Below, one piece after another: positions 8,812 through 18,114 of a stretch of 64,000 nt of DNA. Below the pieces are notes generated by a model, which saw only the letters and a program-made list of their open reading frames with translations, ran no database searches and was not told the origin of the DNA. This DNA is from Sandaracinobacter neustonicus (lineage in GTDB: Bacteria > Pseudomonadota > Alphaproteobacteria > Sphingomonadales > Sphingomonadaceae), in assembly GCF_006385875.1 (NCBI RefSeq), contig NZ_VFSU01000032.1, forward strand, positions 62,001-126,000, written 5' to 3'. Position numbers and translations under genes: made by a program. How positions within the stretch are numbered: the first letter of the stretch is position 1; each line of letters opens with the position of its first letter.

Positions 8812-9566
8812 TGGACGCTCGCCTTATGCACTCCGGCGGCGCTGCGCTGCTCGGGCTTTATTCGCCAGACGCCGTTGCTCGGCCCGATCCGGATCGGCTG
8901 GTGCGGATGAACATGGCGCTGGTGCGCAAGATCGCCTGGCACACCCACGCCCGCGTCTCCTCCGCGCTGGATATCGAGGAGCTGGTGCAGACGGGGATGG
9001 TCGCGCTGATCGAAGCGGCGCGCACCTTCGAGGATCGCGGGCAGGCGGCCTTCAGCACCTATGCCAGCGTGCGCATTCGCGGGGCGATGATCGATCTGCT
9101 GCGCAAGCAGGCGACGCTGTGCCGCTCGGCGCTCCGCAAGCGGCGTGAACTGGGGGCGGCGCAATCGCGGCTGAACAACCGTCTGGGCCGCGCACCGAGC
9201 CATGCCGAACTGGCCGAGGAAATGGGGCTGGAGCTGCCGGACCTGCACGATCTGCTGAACGCCACGCAGGCGGTGCGGCATGAATCGATGGACGAGGTCT
9301 ATTCCGATCACAGCATCTGGTTCGCCGCCGAGGAGCCGGATGCGCTGGAACAGCTGCAATCCAGCCGGATGCGCAAGGCCATCGCGGATTCCATCCGCAA
9401 CCTGCCGCAGCGGGAGGCGCAGGTGCTGCAGCTCTATTTCGTGGAGGAGCTGAATCTGGAGGAGATCGGGCAGGTGCTGGGCGTCGGCGCAGCGCGGGTT
9501 TGCCAGATCAAGAAAGTGGCTCTGGACAAGCTGCGTAACCATCTTGGGGGATGGGATCAGGACTGA
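8811..9566 (+). CDS. fliA: FliA-family RNA polymerase sigma factor (sigma-28 type)
   Basis: A 251-residue sigma-70 family protein. Region 2 is seen at about residues 30-100 (LVRKIAWHTHARV, DIEELVQTGMVALIEAARTF, AFSTYASVRIRGAMIDLLRK), region 3 in the LNNRLGRAPSHAELAEEMGL part, and region 4 at the C-terminus (LPQREAQVLQLYFVEELNLE followed by the helix-turn-helix IGQVLGVGAARVCQIKKVAL). The layout and position directly behind flhA match FliA, which transcribes late flagellar and chemotaxis genes. It starts on the last base of the flhA stop codon. It is followed by a strong intrinsic terminator, so the operon ends here. No FlgM anti-sigma gene is nearby. Confidence 0.9.
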   Translation: MDARLMHSGGAALLGLYSPDAVARPDPDRLVRMNMALVRKIAWHTHARVSSALDIEELVQTGMVALIEAARTFEDRGQAAFSTYASVRIRGAMIDLLRKQATLCRSALRKRRELGAAQSRLNNRLGRAPSHAELAEEMGLELPDLHDLLNATQAVRHESMDEVYSDHSIWFAAEEPDALEQLQSSRMRKAIADSIRNLPQREAQVLQLYFVEELNLEEIGQVLGVGAARVCQIKKVALDKLRNHLGGWDQD

Positions 9567-9598
9567 GTTTTGGGTAGGAAGACGACAGCGACTCACTG

Positions 9599-9634
9599 GC
9601 TCCGGAACGTTGGAGGACGTTCCGGGGCTTTTTT
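9599..9634 (+). terminator. Intrinsic terminator of the flagellar operon
   Basis: A 12-bp stem (gctccggaacgt with acgttccggggc, one G-T pair) around a 6-nt loop is followed directly by tttttt, 33 nt after the fliA stop. This is the clearest rho-independent terminator in the window. Confidence 0.9.
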
Positions 9635-9684
9635 CTTGTGTGGAGTATAGCCGGTGAGTCTGGGCGGCGGGCCACGAAGCCGCC

Positions 9685-10641
9685 CTACCCCGCCAGCTTG
9701 CCGATGCGCTTCAGCGTTGTTTCCGCTTCCGAAAGCGTGTTTTGCACGATCTGGGCGCAGCTGAGCACTTCGCGGACGCCGCCGCCGCCCTGCCCCACCG
9801 CAAAGCATTGAAAGTTGCGGTCGATGTTTTCGGTGATGCCTGCAATCGGCCCAAGGCGGTTCAGTTGCACCGATTCCATGACTTGCGCCGGGAAGGGCTT
9901 GGCTTGCTCCTTCTCGAACTTGTCTGTGGTGTCGTTCTTGAGCGCGCGGAGCGTCTTGCCGGTGAAGCCGCGCGAGATGGTGGTGTCTGCCTCTGACATC
10001 TCGACGATGGCGTCTTTGTAAGCCTGCCCTGCATGGGCTTCTTTGGAGGCGATGAAGCGAGTGCCCATCCAGACGCCTTGGCAGCCCATGGCGAGGGCGG
10101 CGGCGAGGCCGCGGCCATCGTAGAGGCCGCCTGCGGCCACCACGGGGATCTTCACGGCGTCCACCACTTGCGGCCAGAGCGCGACGGAGGCGACCTGCCC
10201 GGTATGGCCGCCGCCTTCGGTGCCCTGCGCGATAACGCCGTCGCAGCCCGCCTGTTCCGCCTTCACGGCATGATCGACCTTGCCGACCACGGCGAACACA
10301 AGGACGCCCGCATCCTTCAGTTGCTTGACGATGGGATATGGCACGCCGAGGCCCGCGACGAACGCCTTGGCGCCGTTGGCGATGATGACATCGATGGCGG
10401 CGGTGAGCGTTTCCGGCTGGGCGGACAGCAGGTCGACACCGAAGGGCTTGTCGGTCAGGGCGCGCACCTGCTGCATCTGCGCTTCGATGAACTTGGCGCT
10501 GGTGCCTGCCATGCCCAACGTGCCGAAGCCGCCTGCGTTGGAGACGGCGGCGACCACTTCCGCATAGGACACGCCGCCCATCCCGGCGAGCATGATGGGA
10601 TGCTCGACGCCGAGCATGTCGCACAGGGGGGTTTTGATCAT
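9685..10641 (-). CDS. Nitronate monooxygenase family flavoprotein
   Basis: A 318-residue FMN-dependent TIM-barrel protein of the nitronate monooxygenase (2-nitropropane dioxygenase-like) family. The N-terminal MLGVEHPIMLAGMGGVSYAE, the GGFGTLGMAG loop, the GCDGVIAQGTEGGGHTG segment (residues about 140-160, with the His near the flavin) and the phosphate-binding VAAGGLYDGRGLAAALAMGC are all present. The reading frame is open further upstream, but the ATG at 10641 is preceded by gagggagca at a good distance. In sphingomonads such genes often sit near fatty-acid degradation operons; here it is 150 nt downstream of the fadB-like gene, beyond a hairpin. The natural substrate is not shown by the sequence. 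Confidence 0.88.
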   Translation of the reverse strand: MIKTPLCDMLGVEHPIMLAGMGGVSYAEVVAAVSNAGGFGTLGMAGTSAKFIEAQMQQVRALTDKPFGVDLLSAQPETLTAAIDVIIANGAKAFVAGLGVPYPIVKQLKDAGVLVFAVVGKVDHAVKAEQAGCDGVIAQGTEGGGHTGQVASVALWPQVVDAVKIPVVAAGGLYDGRGLAAALAMGCQGVWMGTRFIASKEAHAGQAYKDAIVEMSEADTTISRGFTGKTLRALKNDTTDKFEKEQAKPFPAQVMESVQLNRLGPIAGITENIDRNFQCFAVGQGGGGVREVLSCAQIVQNTLSEAETTLKRIGKLAG

Positions 10642-10739
10642 GGCTGCTCCCTCAAAGATGTCTGCATTGTTGCTGACAGGAAAGCCATGTCGCGCGTGCC
10701 GGAACAACCTAGGCTTTTGGGAGGATGCGCATATGAATA

Positions 10740-10769
10740 GGGCGGGCGCCTGCGAACAGGCACCCGCCC
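10740..10769 (-). terminator. Hairpin downstream of the beta-oxidation operon
   Basis: A 13-position stem with one mismatch (gggcgggcgcctg with caggcacccgccc) closed by a cgaa loop lies 21 nt past the fadB stop. There is no T-run on the minus strand, so it may act as a 3' end stabiliser or weak terminator. Confidence 0.45.
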
Positions 10770-10790
10770 CGGTTCAGGCCTGATCGGGGA

Positions 10791-12973
10791 TCAGGCGGCC
10801 TTTTTCTTCGCGGCGTTGCCGTAGAAGGTTTCGCCTTTGGCGGCCATGTCGCGCAGCATCTGCGGCGGGGTGAAGCGCTCGCCATATTGTTGCGCGAGGC
10901 GATCCAGCGTCTGCACCACGGTTTCGAGGCCGATGGTGTCTATCGCGCTGAACGGGCCGCCGGTGAAGGGCGCGAAGCCCCAGCCGAAGATGGCACCCAG
11001 ATCGCCATCTTCCGGCGTTTCCAGCACGCCTTCGGCGAAGCAGCGGGCGGTTTCCACCAGCTGGCGATAGAGCAGCCGCTCTTTCACCTCTGCCGGGGTG
11101 GGCTGCACGGCGGAGACGGGGAAGTAGGTGCCGAGTTCGGGCCAGAGATATTTCGCCGAGCCGTCTTCCGGATAGACGTAGAAGCCCTTGCCGTTCTTGC
11201 GGCCATGGCGGCCCAGTTCCATCATCTTTTCGATGACGGCCTCGCCCGCGCCGGGCTTGTAGGCGTCTCCCAGATCGGCCTTCGTCTGCTGCGCGACCTT
11301 GTAGCTGAGGTCGAGGCCGACTTCATCGTTCACGGCCAGCGCGCCGACGGGCATGCCCATCTGCTTGCCGATATTTTCGATGAGGGCTGGCTTTGCGCCT
11401 TCGCCCAGCAGCGTCAGACCTTCCTGCACATAGGTGCCGAAGCAGCGGCTGGTGTAGAAACCGCGGCTGTCGTTCACGACGATCGGCGTCTTGCGGATTT
11501 GCGCCACATAATCGAGCGCCTTGGCGATTGCCTCAGGCCCGGTTTTCTTGCCGACGATGATTTCGACCAGCGGCATCTTCTCGACTGGCGAGAAGAAGTG
11601 GATGCCCACGAAATTCTCGGCTTAGACCATGCTTCCGCCAGACCGGTGATCGGCAGGGTGGAGGTGTTGGAGCCGAAGATCGTGTCTGCGCCGACAACGG
11701 CTTCGGTGGCCTTGGTCACGTCCGCCTTGATCTCGCGGGTTTCGAACACCGCCTCGATGATCAGGTCACAGCCCTTCAGATCGGCGTAATCCGAGGTCGG
11801 GTGGATGCGACCGAGGATTTCGGCGGCCTTTTCCGGCGCGGTGCGCTTCTTGGCGAGGCGGTCTGCGGTGTATTGCTTGCCCTTTTCAGCCGCCGCCAGA
11901 TCGCGATCCAGCAGCACCACCTCGATCCCGGCCTGCGCCGAAACCATGGCGATGCCCGCGCCCATCAGGCCTGCGCCCAACATGCCGACCTTCTTCGTCT
12001 TCATTGGCGGGACATTGGCCGGGCGGCGCGCGCCCTTTTCAGCGGCCTGCTTGGACACGAACAGCGAGCGGATCATGTTGCCGGCTTGCGGATCGGCGAC
12101 GACCTTGGCGAAATATTTGGATTCAAGGCGGATCGCCGTGTCCATCGGCAGCTGTGTGCCTTCATAGACGGCGGACAGGATTGCCTTCACCTGATTCATG
12201 TTGCCGAAGGTCTGCTTGTGCGCCATCGCCGTGCCGCCCATGAAGGTCTGCACGAAATTGGGGTTGGTCGCGCCGACGCCGCCGGGGAATTTGAAGCTCT
12301 TCTGATCCCACGGCTGCACGCCGCCCTTGGGGTTGGCCTTCACCCAATCCTTCGCGGTTTGCACGACTTGCTCCACCGGCACCACGGCCTGCGCGACGCC
12401 GAGGCCCAGCGCTTCCTGCGGGCTCATATTCTTGCCTTGCAGCAGGAACATCAGCGCGGGTTGCACGCCGATCAGGCGCGGCAGCCGCTGGGTGCCGCCC
12501 GCGCCGGGGAACAGGCCCACCAGCACTTCAGGAAGGCCCAGCACGATCTTCGGATTGTCGGCGATCACGCGGTAATGCGTTGCCAGCACGATCTCCAGAC
12601 CGCCGCCCAGCGCGAGGCCGTTCACAGCGGAGGCGACCGGCTTGCCGGTGGTTTCCATATCGCGCAGCAGCTTGTTCAGGGTGAACACGCCCTCGAACAG
12701 TTGCGCCATGCGGGATTTGCCGGATGAGGCCCCTGCCCCGCCGCCAGAAAAGTTCATGCCTTTCAGGTCTGCGCCTGCGACAAAGCCGCTGGGCTTGCCG
12801 GAGGTGATGACGGCACCCTTCACGGCGTCGTCGGTCTTGATACGCTCCACGGCGGCGATCAGGTCGCGCGTCAGGTCTTCGTTGATGACGTTCATCGACA
12901 GCCCGGGGCAATCGATGGTGAGCAGGAGGATGCCGTCTGCATCCAGATCCTGACGGATGGCTTGTTCTGTCAT
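10791..12973 (-). pseudogene. FadB/FadJ-like multifunctional beta-oxidation enzyme, broken by one frameshift
   Basis: With one base restored, this would be a 727-residue enoyl-CoA hydratase / 3-hydroxyacyl-CoA dehydrogenase. The crotonase half has [18 protein letters not shown]; the dehydrogenase half begins with the Rossmann motif KVGMLGAGLMGAGIAMVSAQ and continues through GSNTSTLPITGLAEAWSKP. Near 11619 one base is missing: the first frame then runs into unrelated sequence and ends at 11474, whereas the true continuation (GIHFFSPVEKMPLVEIIVG, then FYTSRCFGTYVQEG) is in the frame that runs to 10791. The start at 12973 has a strong ribosome site (ccggagga). It follows the thiolase gene by 16 nt. 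The lesion is single and both halves are otherwise well conserved, so a recent mutation or a sequencing error are both possible. Confidence 0.9.
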
Positions 12974-12989
12974 GGGTTCCTCCGGAAAA

Positions 12990-14201
<1,212 letters not shown>

Positions 14202-14270
14202 TTTCAGTCTCCCTAGTCGGAACGGGTGTGTCCTACGCCTGCCCCATATGGGGGCAAGCTGGTGCAATCA

Positions 14271-16073
14271 TCAGAAGGAATCGGCGGGCAGCGCCATCAG
14301 CGTGTCCGCGCCCACCCGCACTTCGGCGGCATGGGTGTGGGCAGCGATCAGCTGGCGGGCAAAGAAGTGGGCTGCCGTCATCAGCTTGGCTTCGTGGAAG
14401 TCCTTGCCGAAATCGCTGGGGTCGCCTGCCAGCGCGGCCGTGCTGGCCCTTGCCATCAGCAGCCAGAAATGCCCCAGCGCCACCAGCGCCATCAGCTTCA
14501 GATAGGCGGCGGACCCGGCACCGGCATTGTCCGGGTTGCTCATGGCGTTTTGCATCAGCCAGAAGGTCGCGCCTTCCAGCGCGCCCTTGGCTTCGGCCAG
14601 CGCATCGGCATGGGCCTTCAGGCTGTCCACCGCACGGGCCTCGGCGATGCCGCCATCCACCAGCGCGAAAAAGGCCCGCAGGCCCCGGCCGCCGTTCTGC
14701 GCCAGCTTGCGGCCCACCAGATCCAGCGCCTGAATGCCGTTTGCGCCTTCATAGATCATGGAGATGCGCGCATCGCGCACGAACTGCTCCATCCCCCATT
14801 CGGCGATATAGCCATGGCCGCCGAACACCTGCTGGGCGTTGGTGGCGTTGGCATAGCCTTCGTCCGTGAGGTAGGATTTGATCACCGGCGTCAGCAGAGA
14901 GAGCAGATCGTCCGCCAGTTCGCGCTGTTCGGCGGTTTCCGCCTTGTGCGAGAGATCGGCCTGCAGCGCTGCCCACAGCGCCAGCGCCCGGCCGCCTTCG
15001 TTGAACGCCTTGGCGTTCAGCAGCATGCGCCGCACATCGGGGTGGACGATGATCGGATCGGCCTTGGCCTCCGGGTTCTTCGGGCCGGTGAGCGAGCGGC
15101 CCTGAATCCGGTCTTTCGCGTAAGCGACCGCATTCTGATAGGCGATTTCCGATTGCGCGAGCCCCTGCACGCCCACGCCCAGCCGGGCCACGTTCATCAT
15201 GATGAACATGGCGCGCAGGCCCTTCATTTCCTCGCCGATCAAATAGCCGGTCGCGCCGTCGTAATTCATCACGCAGGTGGCGTTGGCGTGGATGCCCATC
15301 TTATGCTCGATGGACCCGCACGACAGGCTGTTGCGCGCACCCAGAGAGCCATCCTCGTTCACGAGGAACTTGGGCACGATGAACAGGGAGATCCCCTTCA
15401 CGCTGTCCGGCGCGTCCGGCGTTTTCGCCAGCACGAGGTGGATGATATTGTCTGACAGGTCATGCTCGCCCGCCGAAATGAAAATCTTGGTGCCGGTGAT
15501 CTTGAAGCTGCCGTCCGCCTGCGGTTCGGCGCGGGTCTTGATGAGGCCGAGATCGGTGCCCGCGTGCGGCTCCGTCAGGTTCATCGTGCCGGTCCAGCTG
15601 CCGGCGATCATGTTGGGGAGATAGGTCGCCTTCTGCGCATCCGAGCCGGTGACGAGAATGGCGCTGATGGCCCCCTGCGTGAGGCCCGGATACATGGAGA
15701 AGGCCATGTTCGCGGACGACTGGAACTCCTCGAACACGGACCCGAGCACATGCGGCAGCCCCTGCCCGCCATATTCCTTCGGCTGCATCAGCGTGCCCCA
15801 GCCGCCTTCTGTGAAAGCCTTGTAGGCCGCCTTGAAGCCATCGGGCGCGGTGACGCTGCCATCTGCATGGCGGGTGCAGCCCTGTTGATCTCCGCTCTGG
15901 TTCAGCGGGTGGATCACCCCTTCCACGAACTTCGCGCCTTCTTCCAGAATCGCGTTCACCATGTCCGGCGTGGCGTCTCCGAAACCGGGCAGATTCTGGT
16001 AACGATCAAGCCCCACCACATGCTTCAGCACATATTGGCTGTCTTTCACGGGGGCGCGATAGCTGGCGGGCAT
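14271..16073 (-). CDS. Acyl-CoA dehydrogenase, long (600-residue) type
   Basis: A 600-residue FAD enzyme catalysing the first oxidation of acyl-CoA. The first part has the N-terminal extension [20 protein letters not shown] typical of the alphaproteobacterial DmdC/FadE-like long dehydrogenases; the FAD and substrate region reads [20 protein letters not shown] and [20 protein letters not shown], and the C-terminal helical part contains [20 protein letters not shown], followed by a family-specific extra domain. It begins 12 nt after the merR-type gene and is followed 69 nt later by the thiolase gene. The first gene of the catabolic part of the operon; substrate chain length cannot be read from sequence. 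Confidence 0.94.
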   Translation of the reverse strand: MPASYRAPVKDSQYVLKHVVGLDRYQNLPGFGDATPDMVNAILEEGAKFVEGVIHPLNQSGDQQGCTRHADGSVTAPDGFKAAYKAFTEGGWGTLMQPKEYGGQGLPHVLGSVFEEFQSSANMAFSMYPGLTQGAISAILVTGSDAQKATYLPNMIAGSWTGTMNLTEPHAGTDLGLIKTRAEPQADGSFKITGTKIFISAGEHDLSDNIIHLVLAKTPDAPDSVKGISLFIVPKFLVNEDGSLGARNSLSCGSIEHKMGIHANATCVMNYDGATGYLIGEEMKGLRAMFIMMNVARLGVGVQGLAQSEIAYQNAVAYAKDRIQGRSLTGPKNPEAKADPIIVHPDVRRMLLNAKAFNEGGRALALWAALQADLSHKAETAEQRELADDLLSLLTPVIKSYLTDEGYANATNAQQVFGGHGYIAEWGMEQFVRDARISMIYEGANGIQALDLVGRKLAQNGGRGLRAFFALVDGGIAEARAVDSLKAHADALAEAKGALEGATFWLMQNAMSNPDNAGAGSAAYLKLMALVALGHFWLLMARASTAALAGDPSDFGKDFHEAKLMTAAHFFARQLIAAHTHAAEVRVGADTLMALPADSF

Positions 16074-16085
16074 TCGGGTTTCTCC

Positions 16086-16550
16086 TCAGGGATTCGGGCG
16101 CAGCAACTGCGCCTCGACTGTGCTGCAGAATTGTTCCAGTTCGGCGATGGTCGCATCCAGCGCGGCACGCTGTTCGTTGAGCGCGGTGATACGCTCGCGG
16201 CTTTTTGCCAGCGTTGCCTCGATCTGCGGCCGCCGGGCCGGGCCGGGGGCATACATGTCCAACAGGTCGCGGATGTCGGCCAGGCTGAAGCCCACCGAGC
16301 GGCCACGCAAGATCCACGCAAGCCGGGCGCGATCCGCGCGGGAATACAGCCGCGTGGTGCCGCGACGGGTGGGATGAATCAGCCCTTCGTCCTCGTAAAA
16401 GCGAAGGGTGCGCGGGGTGACGGCATATTCGCGCGACAGGTCGGTGATGGTGAAGCGCGCCTCGCTCTCTGCAGGGTCGATTCCCCCGGCAGGAGCAGGC
16501 CCGGCGCTGTCGAGCGCTTCGCCCGGAATATTGAAGCCTCCCGTTCCCAT
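16086..16550 (-). CDS. MerR-family transcriptional regulator of the beta-oxidation operon
   Basis: A 154-residue DNA-binding protein. The winged helix at residues about 33-100 reads FTITDLSREYAVTPRTLRFY then EDEGLIHPTRRGTTRLYSRA, the standard MerR fold, followed by a C-terminal dimerisation coiled coil (SRERITALNEQRAALDATIA) without the cysteine pattern of metal sensors. The same gene order, MerR then acyl-CoA dehydrogenase and thiolase, is seen in operons controlled by LiuR-like regulators, so it probably senses an acyl-CoA or related compound and controls this operon; that is an inference. A start 33 residues earlier in a different arrangement is unlikely; the ATG at 16550 has no strong ribosome site. 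Confidence 0.88.
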   Translation of the reverse strand: MGTGGFNIPGEALDSAGPAPAGGIDPAESEARFTITDLSREYAVTPRTLRFYEDEGLIHPTRRGTTRLYSRADRARLAWILRGRSVGFSLADIRDLLDMYAPGPARRPQIEATLAKSRERITALNEQRAALDATIAELEQFCSTVEAQLLRPNP

Positions 16551-16673
16551 GCGCGCTCCGATGCCTCACCTTTACGTTCACGTCAATATTCTGACGCGAT
16601 GATCCGTTCTGCCGGGCAGATGAACTGGCGCTTATATCTTTTGCACACAGGCATCGCGCCCACCCTCTCTCCG

Positions 16674-16772
16674 CCGCTCAGGCTGAGCCTGTCGAAGCCC
16701 CGGGCGTGAATGCTCAATGGCTGAGCCGGGGCTCGCTGCTCCATGGGGCTTCGACAGGCTCAGCCTGAGCGG
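16674..16772. repeat. Palindromic intergenic repeat, copy 1 (28-nt perfect arms)
   Basis: Two arms, 16674-16701 and 16745-16772, are exact reverse complements over 28 nt and enclose a 43-nt centre. The arms carry gctgagcctgtcgaagcccc. A second copy with 29-nt arms lies at 27626-27724; the arm sequences of the copies agree except for one C/T position, while the centres differ. It lies between the merR gene and a convergent operon end, without any gene. Confidence 0.9.
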
Positions 16773-17024
16773 GGGAGATCAGCCTGTGAGCCGGGAACGT
16801 GGAGCGGCAGCAGGCAAAGATGCCGCACCTGGCTTATGAAACCATTGTCACCTGAAGCCACTGCGCCTCTTCCGCCCGCCGCCCCGGCACAGGCCATGGG
16901 CGGCGGGACGGTGGTGACCGACCCTGAAACGTGCAAAAGCCTGTGCGACATACAGGCCACCACTGAGGGCCTGATACGCCAAAGCGACGACTTTGTTTAG
17001 TCACGAATCGTGACTTGCCGCTTT
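16773..17024. other. Gene-free stretch with a 17-bp dyad
   Basis: No convincing gene is seen. A 54-codon open frame (16836-17000, plus) has no ribosome site and no recognisable family. At 16999-17015 there is a perfect dyad, agtcacga-a-tcgtgact, ten bases past the stop codon of the NAD(P)-binding protein gene; it could be an operator or a weak 3' hairpin of the hisI operon. Confidence 0.4.
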
Positions 17025-17672
17025 TCAGCCCTGCTCCACGGCAAGCGCCGCCAGTGCGGCATATTCGTGGACATGCACGCCCGCCCCGCCCCGCCCGGCC
17101 AGTCGCGCCAGCGCCGCCGCCACATCCTCTGCGCGAATCGAGCGGTAACGGCTCAACCCGCCCATCAGCAGCGGATCGAACAGCGGGGCAAGCCGCTGCG
17201 CCAGCGCCTCGAACGGCCGCCGTTCGGCGCGTGGGCCGATGATCAAGCCGGGGCGGACGATGTCGATCCTGTCGAAGCCGATGGTTGCAAGCTCTTGCTC
17301 GACCTCGCCTTTCACCCGGCTGTAAAAGACGCGCGAGCCTGCGTCGGCCCCAACCGCGCTGACGGAAAGGAAATGGCCGCACCCGGCGGCATGGGCGGCG
17401 CGGGCAAATGCCAGCACGGCGTGCTGATCCACGGCACGGAAAGCCGCTTCGCTTCCGGCCGTCGCCATGGTGGTGCCCAGCGCAGAGATCGCTGCATCGG
17501 CCGGGGGCAGTGCGGGGAGCTGTGCGAAATCCACCTGCAACTCGTGCAGCAGCGGATGCGAGACGCTGCTGGGTCGTCGCCCGACCGATACCACCTCATG
17601 CCCATCGGCCAGCAGCAATTGCAGCAGCCGGCTGCCGACGAGACCCGTCGCCCCGGCCAGCAGCAGCTTCAT
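17025..17672 (-). CDS. NAD(P)-binding Rossmann-fold protein (atypical SDR, HTATIP2/YwnB-like)
   Basis: A 215-residue protein. The N-terminus MKLLLAGATGLVGSRLLQLL holds the glycine-rich nucleotide site of atypical short-chain dehydrogenases, followed by DAAISALGTTMATAGSEAAF and ADAGSRVFYSRVKGEVEQEL, in which Tyr-x3-Lys-type residues (FYSRVKGE) resemble the catalytic pair. The likely fold is NmrA/HTATIP2-like. The ATG at 17672 overlaps the hisI stop codon by 4 nt (ATGA), so the two are translationally coupled, but the protein has no known role in histidine synthesis. Substrate unknown. Confidence 0.8.
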   Translation of the reverse strand: MKLLLAGATGLVGSRLLQLLLADGHEVVSVGRRPSSVSHPLLHELQVDFAQLPALPPADAAISALGTTMATAGSEAAFRAVDQHAVLAFARAAHAAGCGHFLSVSAVGADAGSRVFYSRVKGEVEQELATIGFDRIDIVRPGLIIGPRAERRPFEALAQRLAPLFDPLLMGGLSRYRSIRAEDVAAALARLAGRGGAGVHVHEYAALAALAVEQG

Positions 17673-18010
17673 GCGGGTTCCAGCCCCTCTGGCGTCAGCC
17701 GCCGGTAGAAGCAGCTGGCGGCACCCGTGTGGCAGGCCGGGCCTTCGGGCAGCGCCTTCAGCCAGAGGCAATCCTGATCGCAATCGACCAGAATCTCCGT
17801 CACGTTCAGGAAATGGCCGGATGTTTCGCCCTTCAGCCACAAGGACTGGCGGCTGCGGGACCAGAAATGCGCCCTGCCCGTCTCCCGCGTTTTGGCGATG
17901 GCTTGCGCGTTCATATGCGCCACCATCAGCGGCGCGCCGGTCTGCGCATGGGTCACTACGGCCGTCAGCAGGCCGTTTGCATCCAGTTTCGGTTCGAACA
18001 TGTCAGCCAT
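17669..18010 (-). CDS. hisI: Phosphoribosyl-AMP cyclohydrolase HisI
   Basis: A 113-residue single-domain HisI that opens the adenine ring of phosphoribosyl-AMP in histidine synthesis. Characteristic segments are MVAHMNAQAIAKTRETGRAH, FWSRSRQSLWLKGETSGHFL, the metal-binding VDCDQDCLW (aspartates and cysteines) and ACHTGAASCFYRR at the C-terminus. No HisE domain is attached, as in most alphaproteobacteria. It is the first gene of a two-gene unit with the NAD(P)-binding protein. Upstream it is divergent from purF with about 100 nt for promoters. Confidence 0.95.
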   Translation of the reverse strand: MADMFEPKLDANGLLTAVVTHAQTGAPLMVAHMNAQAIAKTRETGRAHFWSRSRQSLWLKGETSGHFLNVTEILVDCDQDCLWLKALPEGPACHTGAASCFYRRLTPEGLEPA

Positions 18011-18114
18011 GCGGGCCTTGATGACCTTTCAATGACAACAGATATAGCGACAAACGCAGCGGAACCGCCTACATGGCCCCGCAGCGAGCGGCTCACAAGA
18101 CAGGCAGGAATTCC

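Noticed and set aside
16743-17000. Open frame of 85 codons between merR and the hisI unit
   Set aside because: It starts inside the palindromic repeat arm and has no ribosome site at its inner ATG; not supported as a gene.
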